Shown: positions 11,438 to 22,615, numbered from the stretch's first letter. The stretch: 64,000 nucleotides of DNA from Trichuris trichiura (GCA_037903355.1 JBAJFE010000001.1:248001-312000), one strand, 5' to 3'. Program-made: numbers and translations. The notes: generated by a model from the sequence alone, not told the origin.

Positions 11438-12722
11438 GTGACGAAGAGAAGCTACAAAGCCAGATTCAAGTTGGAAGTACTCAAGATGGCAAAAGAAAGT
11501 AACAATGCACAGGCGGCCAGGAAGTATAGCCTTACCTGGAAGATGGTGATAGATTGGAGGAAACAGGAAGAGGCCCTGAAAAAGATGTCGAAGAAAAAAC
11601 GCGCAAGACGCTCAGGCATCGCCTGCTGGCCCGAACAAGAGAGAACAGTTTGGCAGAATGGGTACGACAACAGCGACAGAGCGACCGTATCATCACAAGA
11701 GCAGACAAGAGAGACCAAGCGGTGAACTCTGCCCACTGCAACCCATACTTCTCCTACGGCTTTACCGCAACGACTGGTTGGTGCAGCCGTTTCATGAAAA
11801 GGAAGGACTTCGTCCTACGACAAGACGAAAATTGCACAGAAAATGCCTGTGGATTTGAAGGATAAGCTGCGTGACTTCCGGCGGTAAGTTTATACGTATC
11901 TTTTTTGAAAAAGCTTAGCGTGCGGTCTCCAAATAAGCAGAAATCGAAGCCGTGTTTCACAGAAGAAATGAAACTGCACTCTATCTCAGAAAATTGTATT
12001 TCCAGGCATGTCAGAAATCTGACAAGAGGAATTGAGTTTCCATTGGGTAACATCAGTAATATGGATGAGGTGCCAATATTTTGCGGTATGATTGGCAATA
12101 GAACCACGGACAGTAAAGGCACAAAGTCTATTATAGTGAAGAGCATTGGCCATGAAAGAAGTCACTTCACGGTGGTGCGGTCGTTGCTAGCTAATGGAAT
12201 GAAGCTGAAGCCATGGTCAAATTTAAGAGAAAAAGGGGGCTTCGGGAGGATTTTTCTTCTGGCGCCTTTGTCCACTTTCATGAGAAAGGCTGGATGGTTG
12301 AACAGGGTGTGAGATTGTGAATTGACAACATCTGGAGAAAAGGACCTGGGCATAGCAACAACACAAGCTTACTGGTGTGGGACTCATTCCGAAGTCACGT
12401 AGCAGAACCAATAAAATCGCATTTTAAAAAAATGTAAAATAGAAACAGCCGTAATTCCCTGTGGTTTACATCAGTCCTGCAACCGCTGGACATCTGCATT
12501 AATATGTACTTCGAAGACTACATGCGAGAAGAATGGAAGGAATGGACGACGAATGGTCAGAAGAGCTACACAGCCGGCGGACAAATGTGAGCACCATCGG
12601 TCAATTTGCTGTGCCAGTTCGTAATAAAGGCATGGGGCAAAGTAAAGACGGAAGCTGTTTTGAAGTCTTTTCGAAAATGCTCCATTTCTCCCTGTTGGAC
12701 GACACAGAAGATGATGCTTAGC
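11438..12722 (+). pseudogene. Pogo-like DDD transposase, right arm of P2
   Basis: This mirrors the left-arm copy: N-terminal HTH 11438-11630, CENP-B HTH 11750-11830, and a first-aspartate region with NMDEVPIFCGMIGN at about 12060. The second-aspartate region near 12370 (LLVWDSF) is followed by a decayed third region near 12480. It shares the frameshift after SGIACWPE with the left arm and has additional ones. It cannot encode active transposase. Confidence 0.7.
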
Positions 12723-13149
12723 TTAACTGTTTCGTCTCCTGCAATTAATGTTTTCCGCGTCATGTACCATGATTATCCGTTTCTACAATCCATTCATCTG
12801 TGTTTTACATGCAACAGTTGTAATAGACGTCCAATAAACCTATTCAATAGGATTAATTTTTCATGGCCTACGTAGTGCTGTACAGCAGGTGTTAATCGGC
12901 AGCTGATTAGTTTTCGTGTTGAAGTTGAGGCAAGACAGTTTCGATTGAATGGACAATAAGGATTGACAGGATACCGACCAGTCAGAATAAACTTAAACTT
13001 GAGCAGTCAGCGTCGCCGTAACTGGGCCAATCTTTACCATCCTTTACTTACCGTCAGGGAGAGTTCTTATAAACCGTGGTACACGGTTGTTCCGCTGCTC
13101 TAGCGGATGGCCCAAATTATTCAATACCATAATTTCTTGCTCTCTGTAG

Positions 13150-13640
13150 GAAGATTAAGAAGCCCAGGAATGTGGAACTCGTTATCGACGTCGTTCTCTA
13201 TGAGCCTGCGCAAATCAAGAGTGCACTTCAGTTTGCCTGCGGCAACGCGCTGGTTTGTCAGATTGTGGAAGATGCAAGAACGTTAGCCTTTTGCGAAGGC
13301 GAACTACACAAAGTAATACAGCTGCGCGCTATCATTCGTTGCGGCTGAGCTAACCTCTTCTTGCAGAACGTTTCCCTTGACGATACGTTGTTTCTCAAAC
13401 CTGGCGTAATCAGTGGAAGCACACGGTGCTTAATTTTTGACCTACAATGGTTTTGCAGGGACTTAAAGGCACATGCGCACGGAAAGGAAATCGCTTGTCG
13501 AAGAATACAAGGAGTTGCATCATACTCGCCGGAAAGAGTCGACAACAACTTTAATTGAAAACACGATTAGGCAGCTGGAAATGCGCACCAGGTATGTGCT
13601 GACGGATAAAGAGAATACGATAGCCTTTCTGAAGTATTTG
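13150..13640 (+). pseudogene. SMC1: SMC1 cohesin subunit pseudogene, hinge part
   Basis: After a splice acceptor (CTCTCTGTAG, 13140-13149) the frame reads VELVIDVVLYEP, ALQFACGNALVC and VEDARTLAF. These match the SMC1 hinge, where the two cohesin arms of SMC1 and SMC3 meet. A GT-AG intron (13313-13366) leads to DTLFLKPGVISG at 13367-13425. A 33-bp intron leads to DLKAHAHGK, after which the frame slips by one base into KSLVEEYKELHHTRRKES and ENTIRQLEMR, the start of the returning coiled coil. Intron positions are retained, so this is not a retrocopy. The N-terminal ATPase half is not seen upstream. A true gene with assembly errors is the alternative. Confidence 0.8.
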
Positions 13641-14292
13641 TAAGTACGCTTCAAAATGCCCTACCAGCGAATGGATATGCAAATTGTTAGAGAAAATACA
13701 GAAAGATTCAATACCGTACGTTTCGGAACTGCTCTTGTCCTGAAACGTACAGTATATAATTTGTTCTATATTTTCTCTTGTCCTGAACAAATTCTATTTC
13801 ATAGAAGTTGTTCAGGACAAGAGCAGTTCCGAAACGTACGGTATTGAATCATTCTGTATTTTCTTGAAAACCTGGTGCTTTGGTACGGGAGTGTGCGTTT
13901 TCATATTGAAGATATCTTTATTACGGCTTCTCCCGTTAAGACTTAAAGTAAAAAAAGATTTTTTCTTTCTTTCCGGAGCTTTCAGGTCTTTCGCGACCCG
14001 TCTTCAGCGGTGAGATAAAGTGTAGTGCGTGGGGTACAATTCAACTATCATCGCTTTCCGTGGTTTTAAAACGAGAGTTTAAAGATTTTAAAGGTTATTT
14101 CTTCTTTGTCTGTCAGCTGCCATTCCCTTACTCCTGTATTCTCATAGGGAGATTTGTCCGTGTATTTGGGCGAGCTTCTAGTTTTTTCTTCCATTTTTAA
14201 CCCTTTGTTCCAAGAATGTTAGTGATTAAAACTTTTTCTCCAATATATGTCCCGTCTGATGTATGGTATGTCCAGTTATGCATTTTTGCGTG

Positions 14293-14712
14293 TCATCTGC
14301 CAAGGGAGCAGCAGTTGTAGAGTGTAATGATATTGCTCCATAAATCGCTGACGTCTGCTCCTTGATCACGGTTGAAGGTCAAATTGTTTCGAATATACAA
14401 CGCTTCTTTAAGTTTCCGTAGCCGTAAGTTACTTTCGTAGCACAGGGTCCTTGGGTGAAGCGGTCGTTTGCAACTTACGGCATGTTCTACCACAGCTGAA
14501 GCTTCACTTGCTTTTTCCATCGTTTTTATTGGGTTCAAAATCGGTCTTCCACGGCGAGGTATTGGGGTGTGCCTGTTATGGAGGCTACTTTTTGCGTTGT
14601 TGTAACTGTTTAGTTTCTTTATGTGTTCTTTGAATCTGTGTTCTAACCCAATAAAAACGATGGAAAAAGCAATTGAAGCTTCAGCTGTGGTAGAACATGC
14701 CGTAAGTTGCAA
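14293..14712 (-). pseudogene. Penelope-like GIY-YIG endonuclease C-terminus (left arm)
   Basis: The minus-strand ORF contains HRFKEHIKKLN, SAVVEHAVSC, LRLRKLKEALYIRNN and FNRDQGADVSDLWSNII. This is the H...A...EAL-I...N.D.G...W signature at the C-terminal end of Penelope retroelement endonucleases. The catalytic GIY and YIG strands and the reverse transcriptase are absent, so this is a 5-prime-truncated end. Confidence 0.75.
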
Positions 14713-14887
14713 ACGACCGCTTCACCCAAGGACCTTGTGCTACGAAAGTAACTTACGGCTACGGAAACTTAAGGAAGCGCTGCATATTCGAAACAATTTG
14801 ACCTTCAACCGTGATCAAGGAGCAGACGTCAGCGATTTATGGAGCAATATCATTACACTCCACAACTGCTGCTCCCTTGGCAGATGA
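14640..14887 (+). pseudogene. Penelope-like GIY-YIG endonuclease C-terminus (right arm)
   Basis: This plus-strand copy has the same signature (SAVVEHAVSC, KLKEALHIRNN, NRDQGADVSDLW) as the left arm, in inverted orientation and nearly identical. The hammerhead-like core lies about 285 bp downstream at 15173-15200. Confidence 0.75.
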
Positions 14888-15172
14888 CACGCAAAAATGC
14901 ATAACTGGACATACCATACATCAGACGGGACATATATTGGAGAAAAAGTTTTAATCACTAACATTTTTGGAACAAAGGGTTAAAAATGGAAGAAAAAACT
15001 AGGAGCTCGCCCAAATACACGGACAAATCTCCCTATGAGAATACAGGAGTAAGGGAATGGCAGCTGACAGACAAAGAAGAAATAACCTTTAAAATCTTTA
15101 AACTCTCGTTTTAAAACCACGGAAAGCGATGATAGTTGAATTGTACCCCACGCACTACACTTTATCTCACCG

Positions 15173-15200
15173 CTGAAGACGGGTCGCGAAAGACCTGAAA
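15173..15200 (+). ncRNA. Hammerhead-like core in Penelope 3-prime end (palindrome copies)
   Basis: CTGAAGA (15173-15179), stem GGGTC/GACCT with loop GCGAAA, then GAAA (15197-15200). The mirror copy is on the minus strand at 14007-13980. One C separates CTGAAGA from the stem, as in every copy of this motif in the window. Stem III and the cleavage triplet are not certain. Confidence 0.4.
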
Positions 15201-15489
15201 GCTCCGGAAAGAAAGAAAAAATCTTTTTTTTACTTTAAGTCTTAACTGGAGAAGCCGTAATAAAGATACCTTCAATTCTGTATTTTCTCTATCAATTTGC
15301 TCATCCATTCGCTGGTAGAGCATTTTTAAACGTACCTACAGGTATATCAAGGAGGCCAAAGCCGTGAATCGAAGATCAACCAGGAAACATCCAAAGCCTG
15401 TTAAAAGACACCCAATCCTCCGAAATAATGTAGCCTGACTAATGTCCCGCTTTTTCCATTAAAGTTGAATTTTTTGCTTCACCTTGCAG

Positions 15490-16515
15490 GGAAAGCGCTT
15501 GATGCGGAATGGTGAAGTGGAACTGGTGCACACGCGCGCTGAAGTGGGCAGATATAGTCTTTCTCTGAAGGAGGCGGACCGAATGAGTGAGCAGAAAGTG
15601 AAGACAGTAGAAAATCTAGAGAGAACGGACAGAGTGGCAGACCAGATGTTTAATGATTTTTGTGTTTCCATAGGTGTTTCCAATGTTCGGTTAGCGAAAT
15701 ATTAGCATATTAGCTTCCCTTTTATGTAAGAGTCTGATTTCAGCCAGTATGAAAAGCAAGAGCCTGCAGCAGGTTAAACGGCAGCAGCTGATGAAGAATG
15801 ATAATCAAATAGAAAAATTAAAGAATGAGCTTGAGTTTCAGAAGTCTAAAGATTGTAGCGATGAATGCATGTTTGCATTCATTACATTTCTTTGCTTGAA
15901 ACTGTATGTTTAACTGCAGCTAGATGAGATCGAGAGCAGTGTGATCAAGGAAAGAGAGGAATTGCAAAGGTTGCGCACAGAAGAAACGGAATTCGTCAAG
16001 ATGCTTTCTTGTTCGTCTTTCCCATAGTTTTAATACTTCGAATTGCAGAAAATTGGCAATATGGAAAACCGACTTTTGAGGAGCTTCGCGCAGAGCGTGT
16101 TTCTAAGAAGACAGGATTGGAAGAGGAGGAAGTGGACGTTAGTGAGGCTAAGAAGGGAGTGGCTGTTGCGCAGAAGCAATAGTTAATTGTTCAAAAGCAA
16201 ATGGCTTTCATCGAAGCTTCGTTGGAACAAAAACGTTTGAAACGTCACTCTCTTCTTCAAGCTTGCATCATGCAAGGTGTTAAACTACCATTGATTAAAG
16301 GCACATGGGATCTATTCTGTGGCATTGCAAACAGTTTGTGACGATGTCAGAACGATACATTGAGTGCTTCATCTGAAGTTTCAACAGCGTCTTCTCTGGC
16401 TGGGGCGAGACAGATGTTTGAACAAGATGTGTTGATTCGAACTGATTACAGTACGTCGGCCTTGGATGATGGAGCGAAGTTTAAAATACCGTGTTCCACC
16501 GGTCTGAACGTTATT
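15490..16515 (+). pseudogene. SMC1: SMC1 pseudogene, C-terminal coiled-coil exons
   Basis: After an acceptor at 15489 the frame reads VFNDFC-like MFNDFCVSIGVSNVR, the SMC1 motif before the long coiled coil. Further exons start after CAG at about 15741, 15919 and 16047. They give [40 protein letters not shown] and [14 protein letters not shown], then QMFEQDVLIRTDYS. A one-base insertion after YEKQE (about 15763) and a TAG in QKQ-LIVQKQ (about 16181) break the frame. The coiled coil would form the arm of the cohesin ring. Confidence 0.75.
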
Positions 16516-17690
16516 TTTCGTTTGTTGCACCTTGTAGAGTAGTGTTTCTTTTATGGGCGCTGAGAAATTTCAGGAGGGCAGTAGACTCCAAAGGGACAGT
16601 TTGGGGGCGGTGGACGCAAAAGGGGGTAATAAGGCGCTGGGCGATGGAGGGGGCAGCGAGAGACCAGGGGCACTGACAGGCTGGGAGTTCAGTAACCCCC
16701 CTCCCCCCACCGTGCGCCCTGAGGTGCAGCTACACTGCGCCCGTAGGCGCGGCAACTGTGCTGAATTGAACTCTGCATCGTTAAAGCATACCTGCTATTA
16801 GTTACCCCGCTGAAATGGGGACTCTCGTTCACATGTACAGCAATACTGATAATAGCGATGGTACACGACGCGCTTTCTGGGTGGCTCCTTTCGCTGAGAG
16901 CAGGTGCCTTTCTAGGTCTCCACTAAGAGCAGATGTTCTTTTGGGACTCCCTTTTCCGCAAAACCTACTCACTCTTCATCCCTGCTGCATGAATAGCTGC
17001 ACGTTTTCTCCAACGTTTCCAAGAATGGCACATAGCTATGGTCAGTTCTAACTACAAGAGCAAATCCCGTTTTCGTATCCTTGTCTATGGTCTGTTGTGA
17101 AGAGGCTGCTAATCTCGCCCCCCCCCTTCGTTATCGCTGGTCGAGCAATGTTTTAGCACCGTTGCCGATTTCGTAACAAAAAAGTGCAACCGCTTACAAA
17201 TAGTCAATCCAGGTGACTCACGGATCAAGTTGACGCGCGAGGGGCCTAGGTTGTTACCACTTATCCGTCGTTATTTGACTATCGTCCACGCGTTTTTTCG
17301 CCGTGTGCAATGGCTTAGATTTGTTTCGCTTTCACCTAGACCTTACTTCTACGTTATTCTCCTGCAAACGACGTTCACCGTTTTGGGGTCGTGAGCATTT
17401 GGACAATTTGGGATTTGGGCCCAGGTGATCTACGGCTTTGTCTGACAACAATGGAGAACGATATGGAGGACTTAGTTCGCTGGCATGTGCATGACCAGTC
17501 TCTGTAACGCTACTTTTAACTGACGTGAAGTAGTAAAGTAAAGCAGACTGGCAAAGCGCTGTCATGAACATGCGATTAGTGAAACTGAAAATGGCGTGAA
17601 AGCGTCAGCGAATACCAAGCTGACATGAAAGTCGTCGAAAAAATGCCCTTCGCCATTGCATCTTTTTCTCCCATTCGCCGCGAGAGCTGG
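16516..17690. other. Insertion within the SMC1 pseudogene, not identified
   Basis: SMC1 similarity stops near 16515 and resumes near 17690. The interval has a purine-rich G-run stretch (16560-16700) and, at 17206-17430, one half of the FB3 repeat. No ORF with recognisable domains. Confidence 0.5.
17206..17430. repeat. Foldback repeat FB3, isolated arm
   Basis: This arm (GGATCAAGTTGACGCGCGAG ... CCGTTTTGGGGTCGTGAGCA) matches 18927-19135 in reverse complement at roughly 95 percent by eye. The two arms bracket the SMC1 exons at 17690-18600. Confidence 0.75.
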
Positions 17691-18600
17691 TAGAACGGTT
17701 ATGCGCAAGGGGCAGTGGCGAGCTCAGTGCCTGAATAGGGGAGCAATGGTGAGATTGGCCGTGAGAAACACTGTTGTAGAGGATGGGAAAATTCGCTCCT
17801 CAATTGACAAGTCGAAGAAAGAAATTAGCGAATTGCAAGATTTGCTAGAGAAGATTAGCTTTATGAATGCCAAGACTACTGAGCGGTTGAATTTTTTTTA
17901 TCTTCCTTGGGAGGACCATAATCGTTGCCAGTTTAAGGTTGAAAGGCTTTCGTCAGCGGGTTGTTGAAACACCAGAGGAATTCCAAGCAGCAAGAAGAAA
18001 AACGAAAACCGCCAAATTTCCCTTTGAAAAGTTGAAGAAAGAACGCTGCGAACGTTTCAATTGATGTTTCGAATTGGTATAAGAAAAAATAGACGAAATT
18101 CAGAAGGTAGATTATCCAAACATGACTTACCGTGTGCTTACGTCATTTTCTCTTTGCTTCTTATAATTTGAAGAACATGTCCCGCAACCAGAGTGCTCAA
18201 GCCTATTTGAATCGAGACAATCCAGAAGAACCCTATCTTGAAGGAATCATGTATAATTGCCTGGCACAGAGAAAACGATTTCGACCATTGGAAATTCTTA
18301 GCGGCTGAGAGAAGACGCTTGCAGCTTTAGCGCTTTTATTCGCTATTCACTCTTTTAATTCGGCACCCTTTTTGTGCTTGACGAGGTTGACGCTGCCTTG
18401 GATAATGCAAACATTGGAAAGGTAGTAGTGCAGTTGATTTTTTTAACTTGCCGTTGCAATGATGCTTTGTTCAGGTGGCTGCCTTTATCAGGGAGCAAGC
18501 GGAAACGAATTTACAGATAATCATCGTTTCTCTAAAGGAAGAGTTTTACAGCAAAGCAGATCGCGTGACTGGCATTTGTTCACAGGCGAGTTGTTAGCTT
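17690..18600 (+). pseudogene. SMC1: SMC1 pseudogene, C-terminal ATPase half
   Basis: Coiled-coil end: EISELQDLLEKI and EFQAARRKTKTAKFPFEKLKKERCERFN, with a TGA and a TAA in the next ten codons. Then [23 protein letters not shown] and the ABC signature, where LSGGEK reads LSG-stop-EK (TGA at about 18305). AALALLFAIHS follows. In the Walker B region one T is missing before the VLDEVDAALDNANIGK equivalent. VAAFIREQ and IIIVSLKEEFYSKADRVTG follow a 50-bp intron. This lobe pairs with the N-terminal head to bind ATP. Nonsense changes inside the signature motif make it non-functional. Confidence 0.85.
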
Positions 18601-18654
18601 GGCAATTGGTTAATTAGGAGAATTCCGTTCTGCTGATGATGGGTCCAGATTGGA

Positions 18655-19140
18655 CCCGAAAGCTACGTTAATAGGGGGCTCACGTTGCCGCACGGTAGAA
18701 ATCGTTCACATTGACGCAGGACTCGTTGACGCATGGTTCAAGTTCACATGCGGTAGGTTAGGTAGTTATCGCTTGTCCATCGCTATTTGACCACTGTCCA
18801 TGCGTATTTTTGCTATATGCATTGGCCTAGAGTTAACTCGCTTTCACTTCAACGTCAATTTTTCGTTGTTCCGCTGCAACACATGTTCACTGCTTTGGTT
18901 TCGTGAACATTCATGAATTTCGAATGGACCCAATCCCAAATTGTCCAAATGCTCACGACCCCAAAACGGTGAACGTCGTTTGCAGGAGAACAACGTAGAA
19001 TTAAGGTCTAGGTGAAAGCGAAACAAATCCAAGCCATTGCACATGATGAAAAAACGCGTGGACGATAGTCAAATAACGATGGACAAGTGGTAACTACCTA
19101 GGCCCCTCGCGCGTCAACTTGATCCGTGAGTCAGCGTGAA
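18655..19140. repeat. Foldback repeat FB3, palindromic copy
   Basis: The left arm (about 18770-18900) and right arm (about 18940-19130) are inverted. The edges carry CACATTGACGCA and GTCAACTTGATCCGTGAG. The right arm matches the isolated arm at 17206-17430. Confidence 0.65.
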
Positions 19141-19257
19141 CCAAACAGCAATGTAATCTGCGTCAGTATGAGCCCTCGGCAATTAATACATTTATTGATT
19201 GTTATCTGACGTGACGTCTTCCGTAACAACATTACGTACTCAACATGCACAGTAGGA

Positions 19258-19690
19258 GCAGCTCACGTTGATGCACACGAGTTAGACAGCTACCGCTTGT
19301 CCATTGTTGTTTTACCGATGTCCATGCGTTTTTTTCCACGTACAAGGGCGTAGGGTTACCTCCCCCTTTCACTCTGACAGCAATTCGACGTTTCGAAAAA
19401 TTTGCGATTTCAACCATTCAGGATGTCAGCTTGTCCAATCATCCGTCTCATGTCGTATTCAGAACAATTCGGGAGTTGAGCCGACTCGAATTTGGTAAAT
19501 GCTCATGAACCGAAAGCAGGGAACGTCTGTTGCACGAAAACAACAGAGCATTGAAGTCGCGGTGAAGGTGAGGTAACCCTAAGCCATTTCACATACCAAA
19601 AGAAAGCATGGACGTCGGTCAAATAAGGACTGACAAGCAATAGCTATCTTACTCACGTGCGTCAACGTGAATATGCGTCAAAGTGAGATG
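19258..19690. repeat. Foldback repeat FB3, second palindromic copy
   Basis: It begins near CTCACGTTGATGCACACGAG and ends near GTGCGTCAACGTGAATATGC. Internal arms are inverted with moderate divergence. No coding potential. Confidence 0.6.
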
Positions 19691-19699
19691 CACTCTGCA

Positions 19700-20295
19700 C
19701 TTTCCCGTACCAATCTGTTACGTTTTCAAAACTTGTATATTTGTATCAGAATTTTGTTATCTTCGTAACTTGCTATATTACTTTGTGTATGTCTTTATGG
19801 AAACTAACCCGTTCGCTTTTTACAAAAATTGCTGTCTGTTTGCGAAGCTTTGCCGCTTCCTTTATTCTTCAGTGCTTAACGATAAGATCACATGCGTGTT
19901 AGGTTTGAAATGTGCTGCAGGTTAACAGATGGAAAAAAGTGAGTTTAAAATATAAAAAAACGGTCCCTTATAAAGTAATTTCTACTCCACCCATAGCGAA
20001 GTAAAACGGCCGCAAGGTGTGACGGCATCGACTAAAGAGCGTAATAGACAGAAAAATGAAAAAGGAATTAGAATGTAGAAGAGATAACAACTTAACTTTT
20101 GATTTTTATTTCTATTTCTTCAGTTTACTCTTCTTCCTTTTGTTTTGTCCTCATTCTTTAATCAGTTGGTTAATTTTTCGTTTCTATTTTTTTAAAGTTA
20201 TATGTATTCACTTATTCGAGTGGTTTCGTCTTATTGTATTATTTAAAGTCGATCTTATTCTGTGATTTTTTAGTTATTTTTGTCTCATTTGGGAT
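19700..20295. other. AT-rich stretch without recognised gene
   Basis: A T-rich interval (about 20100-20280 is mostly T on the plus strand) within the disrupted last intron of the SMC1 pseudogene. Nothing identified. Confidence 0.5.
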
Positions 20296-20308
20296 AGAAT
20301 GGAAACTA

Positions 20309-20476
20309 TGTGATGCTTTTGTACGGGACTGCGTGTTTTCATATTGAAAATATCTTTATTACGGATTCTGTCCCGTTGAGATGTAAAATAAATAGTTTTT
20401 CGGGTCTGCCGTGACCCGGGAAAAATCTTTTTATTTTACATCTCAACGGGACAGAATCCGTAATAAAGATATTTTC
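20309..20476. mobile_element. Short Penelope-end palindrome (168 bp)
   Basis: Two inverted copies of the Penelope 3-prime tail (GTACGGGAC, ATATCTTTATTACGGA, GTCCCGTTGAG) meet around a CGGGTC...GACCCG centre. The 13-mer AGAATGGAAACTA at 20296-20308 and 20477-20489 is a target duplication. The CTGANGA half of the hammerhead-like core is absent. Only the hairpin and GAAA remain. Confidence 0.8.
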
Positions 20477-20489
20477 AGAATGGAAACTA

Positions 20490-21060
20490 CATCCAAAATA
20501 GCGACTTTCGCTCTCATGTTCCCATCTCTAAACTCCAGTGCGTTCTGACTCGAACACCTGTAGGGCGTTATCTTCACGCGCTGATACCTGGGTGAGGTAA
20601 GCCCAGAAAGATCTGAGAAAAGAGAAAAGCATGGGTTGACTTCCTCAAAAATATGAATTTGGACTTGTATGCAGTTTATTAATATAGCAGTTACTCATCT
20701 GATATTCCTGTAATAGTTTTGTTGTGATTAAGACGGTTTTGTTTCAGTAGGTTCTGACGTTATGGCTATAAATGCACATGATGAACAACTGGCTTAATGC
20801 GTACCGCATTTGACCACTTTCACGGATTCTCATGCTGAATCTTCTCTTTAAAATGAATTTATTTATACAAAACGTTAAGGAAAGGTTGCTTTGTCGCCGT
20901 CGCAGTAGGTCGGTTGGGAGCTCGCTCTGACGTCTGACCGACTAGGTGGGGCGAAAGCTCGACGGCTCACGATAGAGCTGACAGCTGCGGCCCCGGCCGA
21001 AGTTGGTCGGACAGAAGAGCCTGCGACCAGTGAGAGCAACCCGACAGCGGACATTACTTA
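20490..21060. other. Intronic stretch, partly GC-rich
   Basis: No ORF of interest. The interval 20895-21055 is noticeably GC-rich and precedes the hammerhead-like core at 21068. It is probably the 3-prime untranslated region of another Penelope-like copy. Confidence 0.4.
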
Positions 21061-21067
21061 TTTCACG

Positions 21068-21096
21068 CTGAAGACGGAACCAGGCGGGACCTGAAA
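21068..21096 (+). ncRNA. Hammerhead-like core, Penelope-type
   Basis: CTGAAGA (21068-21074), imperfect stem-loop, GAAA (21093-21096), then GCTTCG as in the copies at 5908, 29811 and 35922. The stem has mismatches. Confidence 0.35.
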
Positions 21097-21151
21097 GCTT
21101 CGTGGTAAACGTTTATTATTAACATCAATAAACACTTCTGATGTTTCGAAG

Positions 21152-21470
21152 GACAGGATGTCTTTTAACAGGCTTGAATTGTTTCATAGTAGATCTTCAG
21201 ATTCACGGGTTTGGCCTGTTGGATGTATCTGTAAGTAAACTTCAAAATGCCCTACCAACTGATGGATGAGCAAATTGTAAGAGAAAATACAGAACAATTT
21301 CTATACCGTACGTTTCGGAACTGCTCCTGTTCCGAAACGTACGGTATACACATTGTTCTGCATTTTCTCTGACAATTTGCTCATCCGTCCGTTGGTAGGG
21401 CATTTTGAAGTTTACTTACAGATACATCCAACAGGCCAAACTCGTGAATCTGAAGATTTACTATGAAACA
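21152..21470. repeat. Foldback repeat FB1, best-preserved copy
   Basis: A nearly perfect palindrome of about 320 bp centred near 21312. The outer parts are GTAGATCTTCAGATTCACGG and its inverse, and the inner parts are ACCGTACGTTTCGGAACTGC and its inverse. Possible flanking repeat ATCAATAAAC on both sides. Confidence 0.85.
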
Positions 21471-21597
21471 ATATCAATAAACGTTATAAATACAAAAACG
21501 GGTTGATACCGTAAATAAAGTTTTTCAAAAAGAAAATCAAAAAAACCCATTTTGAAGTAGACGAGAAAAAAGAAAAAAAAGAAAAATAATAATAATA

Positions 21598-22147
21598 CAG
21601 TAGAAGCTACATAAGTTGACCACCCAAGGGACCGGGGAAACTGGTCAGCATGAGGGGTGGTCAACATAGGAGGCTGTGGGTATAAGTGGCTCGGCTGAAT
21701 AGATTGCAGTTGAACCACTGTAAGTTGTCCATTCAACAGACTGGTCAAGTTACTGTGAACAAACTAGCATTGCACTCATATACCACTAAAGCTAAAGCGG
21801 TCAACTTCCCACTTACGGAGGTTTTCCTCCGTCCTCAGCATTCGCTCAATGGGCGAATGCTGCCGACGCGTAGGTGAGAGGTTATGTAAATGAGGAAACG
21901 CGCAAGCTGCGCCAGCAAGGATGGAAAAAGCATCGTCAAAGCGACGGAATCGGTTCTTTTATCAGGAATTTCCAATGCACGGTAACGAAAAATTTGGTTA
22001 CGTTGAGTAATAGCACATTGAGGCACTGACGGTTAACAGCTGCTAGCGACTGACAGAGCAAACTGAAGTGGTCAACTTACAGAGAGCAAACTAGCATTGC
22101 GTCCATATACCACGTCACGGCTAATGCGTCCATATACCACGTCACGA
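21598..22147. mobile_element. Truncated Tigger-family element
   Basis: It starts with CAGTAGAAGCTACATAAGTT after TA (21596-21597) and contains the GTTGACCACC/GGTGGTCAAC repeats of the family. The region 21835-22030 matches 31606-31797 and 3076-3303. The right inverted end is missing. A short direct repeat (GCGTCCATATACCACGTCAC) is present at 22090-22145. Confidence 0.7.
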
Positions 22148-22149
22148 AA

Positions 22150-22615
22150 AATATTAATGTGTTTTGTGAAAGATACTTTTAAGAGTACTTTTTCAAACTA
22201 AGTTAGAACAGTGAAAGTTGCAACTGCTGTCAGTTCGCTGCGCGGTAAAGGTTTTTTAAAACTAATTCTAATTGATTAGTCAAACAAATCAAGTTCCCGT
22301 TCACCTGCTCTGATTTTTGGCATTTTGCTGCTAACTTCAACAGTTATGGGATAGCTGCTACGAGCACTCTTTTTCTTGATCGTGAAAGACCTACCAAGTC
22401 AACCTAATCAAACTGAACTTGATTACTATTAATATTGAAAGTAAGGCGTTTGAAGACAACCTAAACTTTTTGTTTTTGAACGAAAGGCTCGACTCCTTAG
22501 GGTAATATTTTGCGCAGTATGACCTTGGTTGTTAGTTGTTTTTGTTCTATCTCGCCGGTGATGCAAATGGTGTCAAATGATACTTTGTCGCTTCTCTTGT
22601 AAATATTCTAGGCTG
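22150..22615. other. Last part of the SMC1 pseudogene intron
   Basis: No repeat or ORF recognised. It ends in the acceptor TAAATATTCTAG before the exon at 22619. Confidence 0.4.

Larger units (their letters stand above)
9404..13086. mobile_element. Pogo-like element P2 with two inverted transposase copies
   Basis: The left end CCGTATATCGCAGTTTATAA and the right end TTATAAACCGTGGTACACGG form a terminal inverted repeat. TA precedes the left end (9402-9403). The two halves are inverted copies meeting near 11250, where ACGCGTTGATAATGCGTACG at about 11211-11232 faces its complement at about 11285-11306. Each half carries a transposase pseudogene pointing toward its own terminus. The arms look about 95 percent alike. 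Confidence 0.75.
13865..15274. mobile_element. Penelope-derived palindromic insertion carrying two GIY-YIG ends
   Basis: The left arm (13865-14535) is the inverse of the right arm (14645-15274), around a 109-bp spacer. Each arm contains the end of a Penelope-like GIY-YIG endonuclease ORF, a downstream hammerhead-like core (minus 14007-13980; plus 15173-15200) and the tail ACGGGA...TACGG. The 14-mer ATTCTGTATTTTCT flanks it at 13851-13864 and 15275-15288 as a target-site duplication. It is the long form of the short palindromes at 20309, 29736 and 32531. Confidence 0.8.
13625..15410. repeat. Foldback repeat FB1, copy 2, interrupted
   Basis: The left half (13625-13864) and the right end (15275-15410, ending near GCCTGTTAAAAGACACCC) match copy 1. 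The halves are separated by the 1410-bp Penelope-derived palindrome at 13865-15274. The insertion sits inside an SMC1 intron. Confidence 0.75.
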
